This document shows positions 23,717 to 32,556 of a stretch of DNA of 37,009 nucleotides, in pieces. The stretch lies in the NCBI GenBank assembly GCA_937952995.1, contig CALFYB010000445.1:1-37009 (forward strand). The letters are read 5' to 3'. Position 1 is the stretch's first letter. Every line of letters starts with the position of its first letter. This stretch comes from an uncultured Caulobacteraceae bacterium (GTDB taxonomy: Bacteria; Pseudomonadota; Alphaproteobacteria; Caulobacterales; Caulobacteraceae). The notes under the pieces are model-generated. The model was not told the origin of the DNA and searched no databases. It saw only the letters and a program-made list of their open reading frames with translations. A program made the translations under genes and the position numbers.

Positions 23717-24414
23717 GCGGCCTTATGTCTCTTTTGGGCCCGGGCCACGAGGCTTTGGTAAAGGCCGTCGAGGTCTTCGCGGCTAATATCCAGAGCCTCG
23801 CCATATTCGCTCAGCGCAAGGTCAATATCCTCGGGCGTTAGGCTCAAGGCGGGTGAGACAGGCTGCGCCGAGAGATGGGCGACATGCGGGAAGGACTTGC
23901 CCGTCAGATTGTTAAAAATGAGCGCGCTTGCGGTCAGCAGCACCGAATTGAGAAGCACCGGGACCAGCACAAAACCATAGCCCATCTCTGTGATTTTGGG
24001 CCCGCCGAGAACGGCGATCAAGGCAATGGCACCGCTCGGTGGATGGACGCATCGCAAGACTGTCATCAGGCCCAAGGCGGCGGCGACCGCAAGGGGGGCG
24101 GCCAAAAGTGGCGTGCTGACCAGATGAAATGTCGTCACGCCAACCAAAGCGGCCACCAGATGCCCGCCAATCACGGACCAGGGCTGCGCCAAAGGACTGG
24201 CTGGTAAGGCAAAGAGGAGCACGGCTGAGGCCCCCATCGGCGCAATCAACAGAGGCGCGGTTTCAACTCCGCCAACCGCGAGGGTGCTGATTATAGCGGT
24301 GGCCCCGATGCCCAAAAAAACGCCGAGGCTGGCCCGAAACCGTTCCTTGAAACCCATGGCCCAAGGTGCGGGGACGAAGCGCTTGAACCACGCGAACATG
24401 CGATTGTCGGTCAT
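23713..24414 (-). CDS. HPP-family integral membrane protein
   Basis: A 233-residue protein of the HPP family. Several membrane spans run from about residue 20 to 165, with APMGASAVLLFALPASPLAQPW and the eponymous VHPPSGAIALIAVLGG visible, followed by a cytoplasmic C-terminal tail rich in charged residues. Some HPP proteins are involved in nitrite transport in plastids and cyanobacteria; bacterial members are mostly uncharacterised. No CBS domains are attached, unlike many family members. The start at 24414 is a choice. An ATG at 24456 would add 14 residues with no ribosome binding site, and one at 24399 would remove five. Its stop overlaps the MFS stop in TTAA, and it is divergent from the ABC exporter genes. 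Confidence 0.88.
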   Translation of the reverse strand: MTDNRMFAWFKRFVPAPWAMGFKERFRASLGVFLGIGATAIISTLAVGGVETAPLLIAPMGASAVLLFALPASPLAQPWSVIGGHLVAALVGVTTFHLVSTPLLAAPLAVAAALGLMTVLRCVHPPSGAIALIAVLGGPKITEMGYGFVLVPVLLNSVLLTASALIFNNLTGKSFPHVAHLSAQPVSPALSLTPEDIDLALSEYGEALDISREDLDGLYQSLVARAQKRHKAA

Positions 24415-24655
24415 CAGATGCGAGGGCCTTTGGGACGTAAAGACGAGCGTGTGCATCGTCGGCGGGCGTTTAGAGGGGCGATTGGCTCTGAGATAGGGTC
24501 AAAATCGTTACAGAGCCACCCAACAATTGGATGCCTTTAGACGGCGCGCGCGGTGAGTACGCGCCGCATTGCCGCCAATTCTTGAGCAATATCAGCGATT
24601 GAACCGAGAGCGCCACCTTATGGTTGCCCCCGTGTCGAGATCCTTTCATGTCTCT

Positions 24656-24663
24656 AGGAGGGG
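24656..24663 (+). promoter_or_regulatory. Strong ribosome binding site indicating a TTG start
   Basis: AGGAGGGG at 24656-24663 places its AGGAGG core six bases before a TTG at 24668. In-frame upstream starts (TTG at 24569, ATG at 24620) have no comparable site. It decides the N-terminus of the exporter ATPase. Confidence 0.75.
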
Positions 24664-24667
24664 TAGT

Positions 24668-25399
24668 TTGCCCGTTCCAAACTTTCGATTAGAGCCAGAG
24701 GCCGCCTTTACGGTTCGAGGCCTGAGCAAGGTCTATCGAACAGGTGCGGGCGAAGTTCACGCTCTGAGAGACGTTAATCTGGATATTGTCGCCGGTGAGA
24801 TGCTGATCCTTTTGGGTCCTTCGGGGTCAGGAAAGTCGACACTGCTTAACCTTCTCGGCGGCCTCGATTCGGCCAGTTCTGGATCGGCCTGTTTTAGAGA
24901 TTTCGAGCTTGTGGGAGCGTCAGCAGCGGCCTTGACGCGGTTTCGCCGCCAGTCCGTCGGCTTTGTCTTTCAGTTCTACAATCTTGTACCCAGCCTCACG
25001 GCGCGGGAAAATGTCGCGTTGATCACTGAGATTTCCGATAGGCCCATGACCCCAGAAGAGGCCTTGGACCGGGTCGGTCTTGCTGACCGAATGGACCACT
25101 TTCCGTCTCAACTCTCAGGAGGGCAACAGCAGCGGGTGGCGGTGGCTAGGGCGATTGCAAAGCGACCTCAGCTGCTATTTTGCGATGAGCCGACCGGTTC
25201 GCTGGACAGCGAAAGCGGCATTTTGGTCCTTCAAGCCATTGCCGAGGTTGCCAAAGAGGTCGGGGCCACGACCATGATCGTGTCCCATAATGTCGGCATC
25301 GGGGCTATGGGGGACCGGATTGTGCGGTTTCGAGATGGCCGCGTCGTGGACGTTGCCGTCAACCCGCGAAAGGCCTCAGCGCGCGAGATGGGGTGGTGA
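24668..25399 (+). CDS. ABC exporter ATP-binding protein (LolD/MacB/DevA type)
   Basis: A 243-residue ATPase if translation starts at the TTG at 24668. Motifs with that numbering are Walker A GPSGSGKS (50-57), Q-loop Q102 in VFQFYNL, signature LSGGQQQR (149-156), Walker B LLFCDEPTG with E174, and switch histidine H207 in IVSHN. The pattern GEVHALRDVNLDI and the short loop after Walker A are typical of the group that serves FtsX-type permeases. The TTG start has a near-perfect ribosome binding site. Longer versions from 24569 or 24620 are possible but would add a tail without family similarity. The permease gene begins within the stop codon (GTGA overlap), and the adaptor follows, forming one exporter. 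Confidence 0.92.
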   Translation: MPVPNFRLEPEAAFTVRGLSKVYRTGAGEVHALRDVNLDIVAGEMLILLGPSGSGKSTLLNLLGGLDSASSGSACFRDFELVGASAAALTRFRRQSVGFVFQFYNLVPSLTARENVALITEISDRPMTPEEALDRVGLADRMDHFPSQLSGGQQQRVAVARAIAKRPQLLFCDEPTGSLDSESGILVLQAIAEVAKEVGATTMIVSHNVGIGAMGDRIVRFRDGRVVDVAVNPRKASAREMGW

Positions 25400-27765
25400 T
25401 CGTCCGGGTGCTCGAGCGCAAGCTGGCGCGCGATCTTTGGCGCATGAAATGGCAGGTCTTGGCCATCGCCCTTTTGATGGCCTGCGGGGTATCGGTCGCC
25501 GTGATGGCCAACTCCGCGCACAAGGCCCTGATCAATGCCCAGATGCAGTTCTATAGCGACACACGATTTGCCGATGTATTTGTCCAAGCCAAGCGCGTTC
25601 CGCGCTCACGGGTTTTTGCCTTGGGTCAGATTGACGGCGTTGCCATGGTTGATGCTCGCCTTCAGGAGATCGGCCTGCTGCATCTGCCCGGCCAGATCAG
25701 GCCTGCGACAGCGCGGCTGATCTCATTGCCAGAGACCCCAGAGCGCTATCTCAATGGCATTGATCTCGTCCAAGGCCGAATGGCGCAGGCCGGACCAACC
25801 AACGAGGTTGTTGCCCTCAAGACCTTTTTGGATGCTGCAGGGCTGCGGCTGGGTGATCGATTGTCGGCAACCCTTGGCGGTCGGGTCATATCGCTGGTTA
25901 TTGTCGGTGCCGCCCTGTCTCCCGAGTTCGTCTATGTCCCTTCGCCGGACTCGTTCTTGCCCGATGACGCCCATCAAGGGGTTTTTTGGGCGGCTCGATC
26001 AACGGTCGAGCGGGCGGCGGGCAGTAGCGGTATCGTCAATCTCTTTGCCTTTCGCGTAGTACCCGGAGCTAGGGTTGAGTCCCTATTGAGCGCCATCGAT
26101 GGTCAGCTGGTGGGCTATGGCGCACTACCCGCCTATGAACGCAAAGATCAGGCCTCTCATGCTTTTTTGCAGGCGGAACTGAAAGAGCTGTCCACATCGG
26201 CCCTGATATTGCCGCCCATATTCCTGATCGTCGCCATGACGTTGGTTCACCTGATGGTCACTCGGCTTATCGAGGTTGAGCGCGAGCAGATCGGTTTGCT
26301 GAAGGCGTTTGGCTATAGTGACCGTGCTGCGGGCTGGAACTATCTGCGCCTTGCCGCTGCCATTGGCCTAGTGGGCGTGGTCTTAGGCGGCCTTTTAGGG
26401 TGCTGGCTTGGGGCGGCTATCGTTGGGCTCTACCGAGACTATTTTCGGTTTCCGCAGTTGTCGGTTCAGTTTGATTGGACCTCCTTTGTGGTGACGGCGG
26501 GTTTTTCGCTGGCGGCGGCCGTTACCGGCTCACTGGTTGCGGTGAGCAAGGCCGTCAGGCTTTCTCCGGCCGTTGCCATGCAGATGCCGCGACCGGCAAC
26601 CTACCGGGCGGGCCTGTTTGATCGTCTTTTGCCCGTGGCCTTCGTCGATCAATCCACGCGGATGATCCTTCGGAGCCTCGAACGATTTCCCGGCCGCGCA
26701 ACAACGGCTCTCTTGGGTCTGAGCGCTAGTCTTGCCCTGTTGGTCGGCGTTCAGTTTCTATTCGATAGCTTGGAGCGGGTGGTCGATACGACCTTCTACC
26801 AAACGCAGCGCTGGAGCGACGCCGCGCGCTTTGCAGAGCCGCGTGCACCGGGTGCTGTGGTGACCCTTCGGCGCATGCCCGGCGTCATGTCTGCTGAGGC
26901 GCTTCGAATTGCCTCTGCCCGTTTTTGGTCGGCGGGCCATCAAGAAACGGTTCGCATCGTTGGACTTGAGCCCGGCGCAAAGCTGCATCGGCCTTTGGAT
27001 GCAAAGGGTCGGCCAATGGCGGTGGCGGGAAGGGGGCTCGTGCTTAGCCAAGCCCTTGCGCAGCGTTTGGATGTCCGACCCGGAGACTTGATCTGGACGG
27101 AGATCTTGGAGGGACGCGGCACGAAGGTGGCCTTGCCGGTCGTGGGGTTGGCCACAGACTATAGTGGCTTGAGCGCCTATATGGCCCGGCGCAATCTGAA
27201 CCGTCTGATGGGGGAGGGTGATGTGGCCAGCGGCGCTGAGCTGCTGATCGCGACTGACGCAAAGCCTGCCTTCTACCAGGCCATTGCGCAGATCCCGCAG
27301 ATCATTGGCGCATCGTCTCGTGATGATACGGTGATGCTTTGGCGAAACATCATGGAACGGTCCTTTAAGACCTCCATTGGGTTCTACCTGGCCTTTGCCG
27401 GAGCGATCGCCTTTGGCGTCACCTACAATTTGGGCCGTATTTCCCTATCAGAGCGTGGGCGAGATTTGGCGACGCTTCGGGTGCTGGGATTTAGCCAGTC
27501 GGAGTGCGCCTACATCTTGATGGGCGAGATGGCCGTGCTCTGTTTGGCGGCCGTCCCGTTGGGGCTATTGAGTGGCTATGGCTTAGCGCAAGGCTTGGCG
27601 GCAGCCTATTCACGCGATGAGGTGCGTTTGCCTGCCGTGATTGGGCTGCCTAGCTATGGCTGGGCTGTCTTGCTCTATGGGTTGGCCGTACTCATCGCGG
27701 CCGTGCCCGTGGCTGTGCGGCTTTGGAAGCTTGATCTCGTCACCGTCTTGAAGACGCGAGAATAG
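25393..27765 (+). CDS. FtsX-like ABC transporter permease
   Basis: A 790-residue permease. It has an N-terminal membrane span (about 20-40), a large extracytoplasmic domain, a first FtsX core (about 270-400, with VTRLIEVEREQIGLLKAFGYS), a second extracytoplasmic domain, and a second FtsX core at the C-terminus (about 660-790, with SERGRDLATLRVLGFSQSE and LWKLDLVTVLKTRE). Start codons are GTG at 25393 or 25396, the latter overlapping the ATPase stop, so translational coupling is likely either way. With the ATPase upstream and a HlyD-type adaptor three bases downstream it forms a tripartite envelope exporter of the MacB or DevBCA kind. The substrate is unknown; lipids, peptides or siderophores are possible. 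Confidence 0.92.
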   Translation: MVIVRVLERKLARDLWRMKWQVLAIALLMACGVSVAVMANSAHKALINAQMQFYSDTRFADVFVQAKRVPRSRVFALGQIDGVAMVDARLQEIGLLHLPGQIRPATARLISLPETPERYLNGIDLVQGRMAQAGPTNEVVALKTFLDAAGLRLGDRLSATLGGRVISLVIVGAALSPEFVYVPSPDSFLPDDAHQGVFWAARSTVERAAGSSGIVNLFAFRVVPGARVESLLSAIDGQLVGYGALPAYERKDQASHAFLQAELKELSTSALILPPIFLIVAMTLVHLMVTRLIEVEREQIGLLKAFGYSDRAAGWNYLRLAAAIGLVGVVLGGLLGCWLGAAIVGLYRDYFRFPQLSVQFDWTSFVVTAGFSLAAAVTGSLVAVSKAVRLSPAVAMQMPRPATYRAGLFDRLLPVAFVDQSTRMILRSLERFPGRATTALLGLSASLALLVGVQFLFDSLERVVDTTFYQTQRWSDAARFAEPRAPGAVVTLRRMPGVMSAEALRIASARFWSAGHQETVRIVGLEPGAKLHRPLDAKGRPMAVAGRGLVLSQALAQRLDVRPGDLIWTEILEGRGTKVALPVVGLATDYSGLSAYMARRNLNRLMGEGDVASGAELLIATDAKPAFYQAIAQIPQIIGASSRDDTVMLWRNIMERSFKTSIGFYLAFAGAIAFGVTYNLGRISLSERGRDLATLRVLGFSQSECAYILMGEMAVLCLAAVPLGLLSGYGLAQGLAAAYSRDEVRLPAVIGLPSYGWAVLLYGLAVLIAAVPVAVRLWKLDLVTVLKTRE

Positions 27766-27768
27766 TCG

Positions 27769-28965
27769 ATGAAGCGGGCTTGGGGCGCAAGGATAGTGAT
27801 CGGCGCGGGCCTCATCGGCCTTGTGCTTGTTGCGACGGCCCTGCTGCTGGTCCCCCGGCCGGTTGATGTCGATAGTATCTTGGTCGATCAGGGTCCGATT
27901 TCAGAGACGGTGTCGGATCAGGGTGTTGCCAGGGTGCGCGAGGCCTATCTGGTCTCTACCCCTGTGTCAGGAAGGCTTGAACGGCTCGATCTTCACGTCG
28001 GCGATCAGGTTTTGGCCGATAGGACCGTGGTGGCGCGGATCTATCCGGCATCGGCTGATCCGCTTGATCCTCGCGCGCGGGCTCAGGCTCAAGCCGCCCT
28101 TGCGGCGGCGCGTGCGGCCCAATCGGCGGCGATGGCGTTGCGCGATCAGATGGCCGCAGACGCTCAAAGGGCCGCAGGCAATTTAAGCCGAATTCAAGCC
28201 TTGGCCGATAGGGGGTTCGCGCCGGTTCAGTCCCTAGAGACCGCTTTGGCTCAGGACCGCGCCGCCAGAGCCGCACTCAGGGCTGCCGATGCGCAGATAA
28301 GGGTGCGCAGTTCTGAGGTGGCGGTGGCGCAGGCCGCCTTGATCGGACCCGAGCGTGAAGGGCCTTTGTCAATTTCGGTAACCTCGCCCGCCTCCGGGCG
28401 GGTCAGCCGTGTGCTTCAGGAAAGCGCGCGATATGTACCGGCAGGCACAGCCCTGATCGAGGTCAGTGACCAGGCCGGATTGGAGGCGGCTGTTGAGTTT
28501 TTATCTCAGGACGCTGTGCGTATCTCTGAAGGGATGTCGGCGCAGATCTATGACTGGGGCGGCGCTCTTCCCATCGCGGCCATCGTCAGGCGGGTCGAGC
28601 CGCAGGGCTTTACCAAGGTTTCGGCTCTTGGCGTGGAAGAGCAGCGGGTCTTGGTGATCTTGCAGCTCGTCGGAGATCCAAGGTCTTGGTCGGCATTGGG
28701 TCCAGGCTACCGGCTATGGGGCCGGGTATTTCTGCGCCGCGAAGCCCAGGTCACGACCGTGCCCATCGGGGCCTTGGTTCGCATTGGCGGCAGATGGGCC
28801 GTCTTTACGATCCGTCAGGGCCGAGCCTACCGAACCTTTGTCACGACCGGCATCCTGACCGACCAGAAAGCAGAGGTCAAAGAGGGGCTCAAGCCGGGCG
28901 AGCGCGTTGTGCTCTATCCCTCCGATAGGGTCGCTGATGGGGTGAGGGTGCGTGAGCGGGGGTAG
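27769..28965 (+). CDS. HlyD/MFP-family efflux adaptor subunit
   Basis: A 398-residue periplasmic adaptor protein. One N-terminal membrane anchor (about residues 10-28) is followed by a barrel half (VSTPVSGRLERLDLHVGDQVLADRTVVARI). Then comes a long alanine- and glutamine-rich helical hairpin (about 100-185), the second lipoyl half (VTSPASGRVSRVLQESARYVPAGTALIEVSD), and a C-terminal barrel and membrane-proximal region ending GERVVLYPSDRVADGVRV. It links the ABC permease to an outer-membrane channel. No TolC homologue is nearby, so the exit duct must lie elsewhere. The gene begins three bases after the permease stop, and ends five bases before the convergent FkbM gene. Confidence 0.92.
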   Translation: MKRAWGARIVIGAGLIGLVLVATALLLVPRPVDVDSILVDQGPISETVSDQGVARVREAYLVSTPVSGRLERLDLHVGDQVLADRTVVARIYPASADPLDPRARAQAQAALAAARAAQSAAMALRDQMAADAQRAAGNLSRIQALADRGFAPVQSLETALAQDRAARAALRAADAQIRVRSSEVAVAQAALIGPEREGPLSISVTSPASGRVSRVLQESARYVPAGTALIEVSDQAGLEAAVEFLSQDAVRISEGMSAQIYDWGGALPIAAIVRRVEPQGFTKVSALGVEEQRVLVILQLVGDPRSWSALGPGYRLWGRVFLRREAQVTTVPIGALVRIGGRWAVFTIRQGRAYRTFVTTGILTDQKAEVKEGLKPGERVVLYPSDRVADGVRVRERG

Positions 28966-28970
28966 GCCGT

Positions 28971-30080
28971 TCAAACGAAGAACATCACCGTTTCTGACCA
29001 GCCTTGGGTGTAGTGGCGCAGGTAAATACTATAGTCAGACCGATAGGAGCGGACCTGCCGGAAGATGTCTCGGAAATCGGAGGCTTGGTGATAGGCCGCT
29101 ATAGCGAGTTTGGGTCGATCATTTTTGATGTGCCCCACAGATCCCGCGAGCGCTTTAGTCTCCCATCCTTCTAGATCCATCTTGATGAGACTGACGGGTT
29201 CGCTAACCGCCTCGTCTAGAGTGGTAACGTCTATGGTTTGGGTGGAGGTTGAAGAGACCCCTGATGCGGACCCCGCGTCTACGTCGAATCGCAACGTCCC
29301 CTTGGCGTCAGACAGGCCTTCGGACCGATAGTCGATATTGGCTAAACCCTTGAGGCGAAGACGCGCGCGTTCGATATTGGTCGGAGAGGGCTCGAACAGA
29401 ATTACTTTCTTGTACTGGGGGTCGAGGCGGCAAAATTCCTCGGCTGTGTCTCCGTCAAAGCCCCCGGCATCGACAAAGACCTCGCCATTGAGGTTCAGAA
29501 ACGGTTCAAAATATTGTTCGGCCAAGCGAACGCGGTATTCGGCCATATGGTCTGCATCGGCGGTCAGTCGGTAGCGCAGAACGTCGACCAAGGTCTGACG
29601 AGAAATGTCGTCTGCCATCGCGTCAAAAAGGTCAGCCCATTCGTTTTGGTGATCATGCCAGTCTTGGCGCTGTTGCGCCACGAACCATGGCCAAGGGATG
29701 GTTCCTTGCGACGCATGGATGACTTCATGGACATTAAGGACCGTCAGCCCACCGATCTGATGAAGTCGATCATTGACGGCTACGGGGCTGATCGAGGTCG
29801 AACAATTTATAACGATGCAATCGGATGGCAGCGCGTCAAACCCGATGATCGAAAACCCCTCCCATTGCTCTGCCGATTTTGCGTGATCCTGAACGATGGC
29901 TTCGATCTTGGCGACGGCCGCGAGATCATGAACCTGCTGGTTCTTGCCAATGACGAAACAGGGCCTCCCACACTGGCCCGATAGCACCGACTGAGCGAGC
30001 GGCTGGTTTCTAGGTATGCGGCGCAAGCAATCTTCGATGGCCGAGATGAAGTCCCGACGAGACCCTATGGTCATGATCAT
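28971..30080 (-). CDS. FkbM-family methyltransferase with an N-terminal extension
   Basis: A 369-residue protein. The C-terminal part (about 195-340) is an FkbM SAM-dependent methyltransferase. VFVDAGGFDGDTAEEF (201-216) binds SAM, VILFEPSPTNIERA is the acidic loop, and LIKMDLEGWETKAL (298-311) is the FkbM hallmark. Residues 1-190 form an additional region with GRPCFVIGKNQQVHDLA and a Rossmann-like feel, whose family I do not recognise. FkbM enzymes O-methylate sugars or polyketides. It is the last of three tightly packed minus-strand genes. An AGGA overlaps the stop codon of the ATP-grasp gene just upstream, so translation is coupled. The ATG at 30074 is an alternative start. Confidence 0.88.
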   Translation of the reverse strand: MIMTIGSRRDFISAIEDCLRRIPRNQPLAQSVLSGQCGRPCFVIGKNQQVHDLAAVAKIEAIVQDHAKSAEQWEGFSIIGFDALPSDCIVINCSTSISPVAVNDRLHQIGGLTVLNVHEVIHASQGTIPWPWFVAQQRQDWHDHQNEWADLFDAMADDISRQTLVDVLRYRLTADADHMAEYRVRLAEQYFEPFLNLNGEVFVDAGGFDGDTAEEFCRLDPQYKKVILFEPSPTNIERARLRLKGLANIDYRSEGLSDAKGTLRFDVDAGSASGVSSTSTQTIDVTTLDEAVSEPVSLIKMDLEGWETKALAGSVGHIKNDRPKLAIAAYHQASDFRDIFRQVRSYRSDYSIYLRHYTQGWSETVMFFV

Positions 30081-30086
30081 TCTGTC

Positions 30087-31244
30087 CTAGGCCGATATGA
30101 TGGAATAGAGGTTGCGCCTGACCGTGCGGGCCATCAGCGCGTCTAAATTCTGCTGTGTTTTCGCATGGGCAAATAGCAGACCAATCCGTCCAAACGGTGC
30201 CGCAGCTACCCGGTCGCCCGCGCGGCTGAGCGCGTAATAGCACTCGATCTGAAGGTCTTGGTGGAAATGGATCGCATTGAAGATCTGTTCGACCGGTTGA
30301 GAGAGGGTGTGGCGAAGGATTGGCTGGTGGGAAGCTGACCGCAGGCTAAGGTCGAAGGGTTCACCTAAGAAGGGTCGCGCATAGTTTTCCGCATAGGCCG
30401 CCCCGGTCGAAAACTGAATGAGCAGGCTATAGAGGTCACCCGGACAGCGCCGCGTGACCTCGATAAACCAATATTGATCGCCCTGAACTATGAATTGCGT
30501 GTGCACCAGCCCATCGACCAACGTAAGCGCCTGGGCCATGGATGTGACGTCATGTCGAATAGCGTCCAAGATGTGCTGCGCTAAGTCATAATGCACGCAG
30601 CTGGTGTCGACAGTGAACGGGTTTGCCGAGCCGTGTTCCTCGACAATGTGATCCATCTGGATCTGGCCATCGGCGATGAAGGCCGTGTGGCTGTAGAGCT
30701 GTCCCGATACGAACTCTTCGATGAGATATTGGCCTGATTTTGAAAACTGTCGCGCCCGCTGAATGGCTTGGTTCAGCAGGTCGTTTGTCACCTCACTTAG
30801 GACCGTGATGCCCCGGCCACTATAGGCGTCCACCGGCTTTACGATGAGCGGGCGATCAGTCGGTAGATCATCGACAGTCCAAACCCCGGGAATGGGAATG
30901 GCTTGGTCCTGAGCGAACTGGCGAAAGGCCTGCTTGTTATTGATGGTGTCTGTTACTGCAACGCTATCGATACCTGGAAAATCTCGTGCCGCAGCAATCT
31001 CAGCGCAGGTTAGGTAAGACCGGTCATTACAGCCGGGGATGATGAATTTGACCTTGAGTTGATCGACCAAGGCGAGCGCGGCGGCCTCATCTGAATAGTC
31101 GAGTTGGACATAGTTGTGCGCTGACCGGGCGAGATAGTCATCGGGATTGCCTCCGATAACAAAGACCTCATGGCCGCACTCGACCAGATAGCTATAGATC
31201 GGAGCTGCTGAAAGGTTGGTGTCAAAGAGCGCTACCCTAGTCAT
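30087..31244 (-). CDS. ATP-grasp family ligase (carbamoyl-phosphate-synthase-like)
   Basis: A 385-residue ATP-grasp enzyme, which activates a carboxylate as an acyl phosphate and joins it to an amine or other nucleophile. Visible parts are a pre-ATP-grasp Rossmann region (residues 1-100), the nucleotide-binding PLIVKPVDAYSGRGITVLSE (132-151, K136), YLIEEFVSG (173-181), and the metal-binding FIEVTRRCPGD (260-270) with E262 and R265. The start at the ATG at 31244 overlaps the end of the oxidoreductase gene by eight bases. A start at 31319 would lie deep inside that gene and is rejected. Together with the oxidoreductase and the FkbM methyltransferase it suggests assembly of an amide- or ester-decorated sugar. 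The actual acid and acceptor are unknown. Confidence 0.88.
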   Translation of the reverse strand: MTRVALFDTNLSAAPIYSYLVECGHEVFVIGGNPDDYLARSAHNYVQLDYSDEAAALALVDQLKVKFIIPGCNDRSYLTCAEIAAARDFPGIDSVAVTDTINNKQAFRQFAQDQAIPIPGVWTVDDLPTDRPLIVKPVDAYSGRGITVLSEVTNDLLNQAIQRARQFSKSGQYLIEEFVSGQLYSHTAFIADGQIQMDHIVEEHGSANPFTVDTSCVHYDLAQHILDAIRHDVTSMAQALTLVDGLVHTQFIVQGDQYWFIEVTRRCPGDLYSLLIQFSTGAAYAENYARPFLGEPFDLSLRSASHQPILRHTLSQPVEQIFNAIHFHQDLQIECYYALSRAGDRVAAAPFGRIGLLFAHAKTQQNLDALMARTVRRNLYSIISA

Positions 31245-32283
31245 TGAGCCACACCATGGTCTGAGATTTGGCCGATTGCTGAATGGCTTCGATAACGCGC
31301 AGGTTTTGCAGTCCATCAAATGCCGATACGACGGGATCAGCGGTGCCTTCGATAACGTCCAGAAAATTATCCAGTTGGGCGGTTAGGGGATCTGTGCGCT
31401 GGACCGCCAAGGTTTCTTCAATCAACGGCCGTGTCCAAGACGGTTCCTGACCTTCCGGCACGCGCTTTAGGCGCATGGTCGGGATCGCCAAAGACCCCCT
31501 CGTGCCAGCCAGATGGTAGCAATCCTCGTCGGCATAGGTGGGATAGATGGGGTTTTCTCGCGAAGTCTGCTCCCAGCTTCGTGCCGAAGCGGCGACGTCC
31601 GACAAGAGAAAATTGCCCAGCGCCCCTGACTCGAACGCAATATTGATGCCGACGGTGTCCTCGACCTCGAACTTGCGAGTATGCCGTGATGACAGGGCGT
31701 GAACCCCAGAAATTTCTCCGCAGAGCGTTCTCATTATCCCGATCTCGTGGATCAGGTTGATCAAGATTGGGCCTCCACCCATCACCGTTCGCCAAGGTCC
31801 GGCGGCAAAATAGTCTGACGGTTTGTAAAAGACGGCGCTGCCCTGCAGACCGATAAGCTTGCCCAAGACACCCTCTTGGATCACTTTGCGCGCCGTTTGA
31901 AGCAGGGGGCTGTGGGCGCGATGGTGTCCAACAAGGGCCTTTGCCCGTCGTGCGGCGATTAATTCGACCAGTTTTTGGGCTTCGCTGACATCGGTTGTAA
32001 TCGGTTTCTCAATAAGAACCGGGATGTCGGCGAGGATGCACCTTTGCGCTTGCTCGTAGTGGAAGATATTGGGCGATGAGATAATGACTCCTGACGGACG
32101 GGTGTTTGCGAGGCAGGTTTCAAGGTCCGTAAAGGCCAGAGCTTTATGCCGTTCGTCGGTGAGGTGATGTTGGTCCTGTTCGGGGCAGACGATACCCACC
32201 AGCGTGCATCGAGGGTTTTGATCGATGAGTTCGATGTGTTTTTGGCCCATTAATCCGGGACCAATTACGACAAATCTTTGCAT
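31237..32283 (-). CDS. Gfo/Idh/MocA-family oxidoreductase
   Basis: A 348-residue NAD(P)-dependent dehydrogenase of the Gfo/Idh/MocA superfamily, common in sugar-nucleotide modification. It has a Rossmann opening VVIGPGLMGQKHIELI (residues 5-20), PSGVIISSPNIFHYEQAQ, and VLIEKPITTD with the conserved EKP (92-94). GHHRAHSPLL follows at about residue 118 and GGGPILINLIHEIGIMRTLCG carries the catalytic-histidine region. It is the first gene of the minus-strand trio and overlaps the ATP-grasp start by eight bases. It is divergent from the aminotransferase across an A+T-rich interval. The pair could convert a UDP- or CMP-sugar to a keto then amino sugar, which is inference from neighbourhood. Confidence 0.9.
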   Translation of the reverse strand: MQRFVVIGPGLMGQKHIELIDQNPRCTLVGIVCPEQDQHHLTDERHKALAFTDLETCLANTRPSGVIISSPNIFHYEQAQRCILADIPVLIEKPITTDVSEAQKLVELIAARRAKALVGHHRAHSPLLQTARKVIQEGVLGKLIGLQGSAVFYKPSDYFAAGPWRTVMGGGPILINLIHEIGIMRTLCGEISGVHALSSRHTRKFEVEDTVGINIAFESGALGNFLLSDVAASARSWEQTSRENPIYPTYADEDCYHLAGTRGSLAIPTMRLKRVPEGQEPSWTRPLIEETLAVQRTDPLTAQLDNFLDVIEGTADPVVSAFDGLQNLRVIEAIQQSAKSQTMVWLND

Positions 32284-32556
32284 TGCGCGCCCCCGGTTAC
32301 TGATCGCTTCAAATAATAAAGATTAATTATTCAGTCCATTTAATGAAAAATCGGTCAATTACATCGAGTTCGGCTGAAATTATACTCACAATTAAAACAG
32401 AAGCAGTTATTATGATTTAGTCATTGGGAAATATAAACCCATCTCGATCTCGGGCTGGTCACAGACATTGTTTATTTAGAATGCACGAAAATGGTTTACG
32501 GCTTATTAACTATAGTGGCTGTACCGAGGTGATCGGCGCGTGAATCGAGAGCGGAT
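32284..32556. promoter_or_regulatory. A+T-rich divergent promoter region of the glycan cluster
   Basis: These 273 bases between the oxidoreductase (minus) and aminotransferase (plus) are markedly richer in A+T than the rest of the window, roughly two-thirds by eye, with runs such as AAATAATAAAGATTAATTATT at the left end. No open frame of interest is seen. A TATAGT at 32511-32516 could be a minus-10 element for the aminotransferase but no good minus-35 matches it. The composition fits a divergent promoter region, possibly a target of an H-NS-like silencer or of a xenogeneic origin. Confidence 0.5.
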
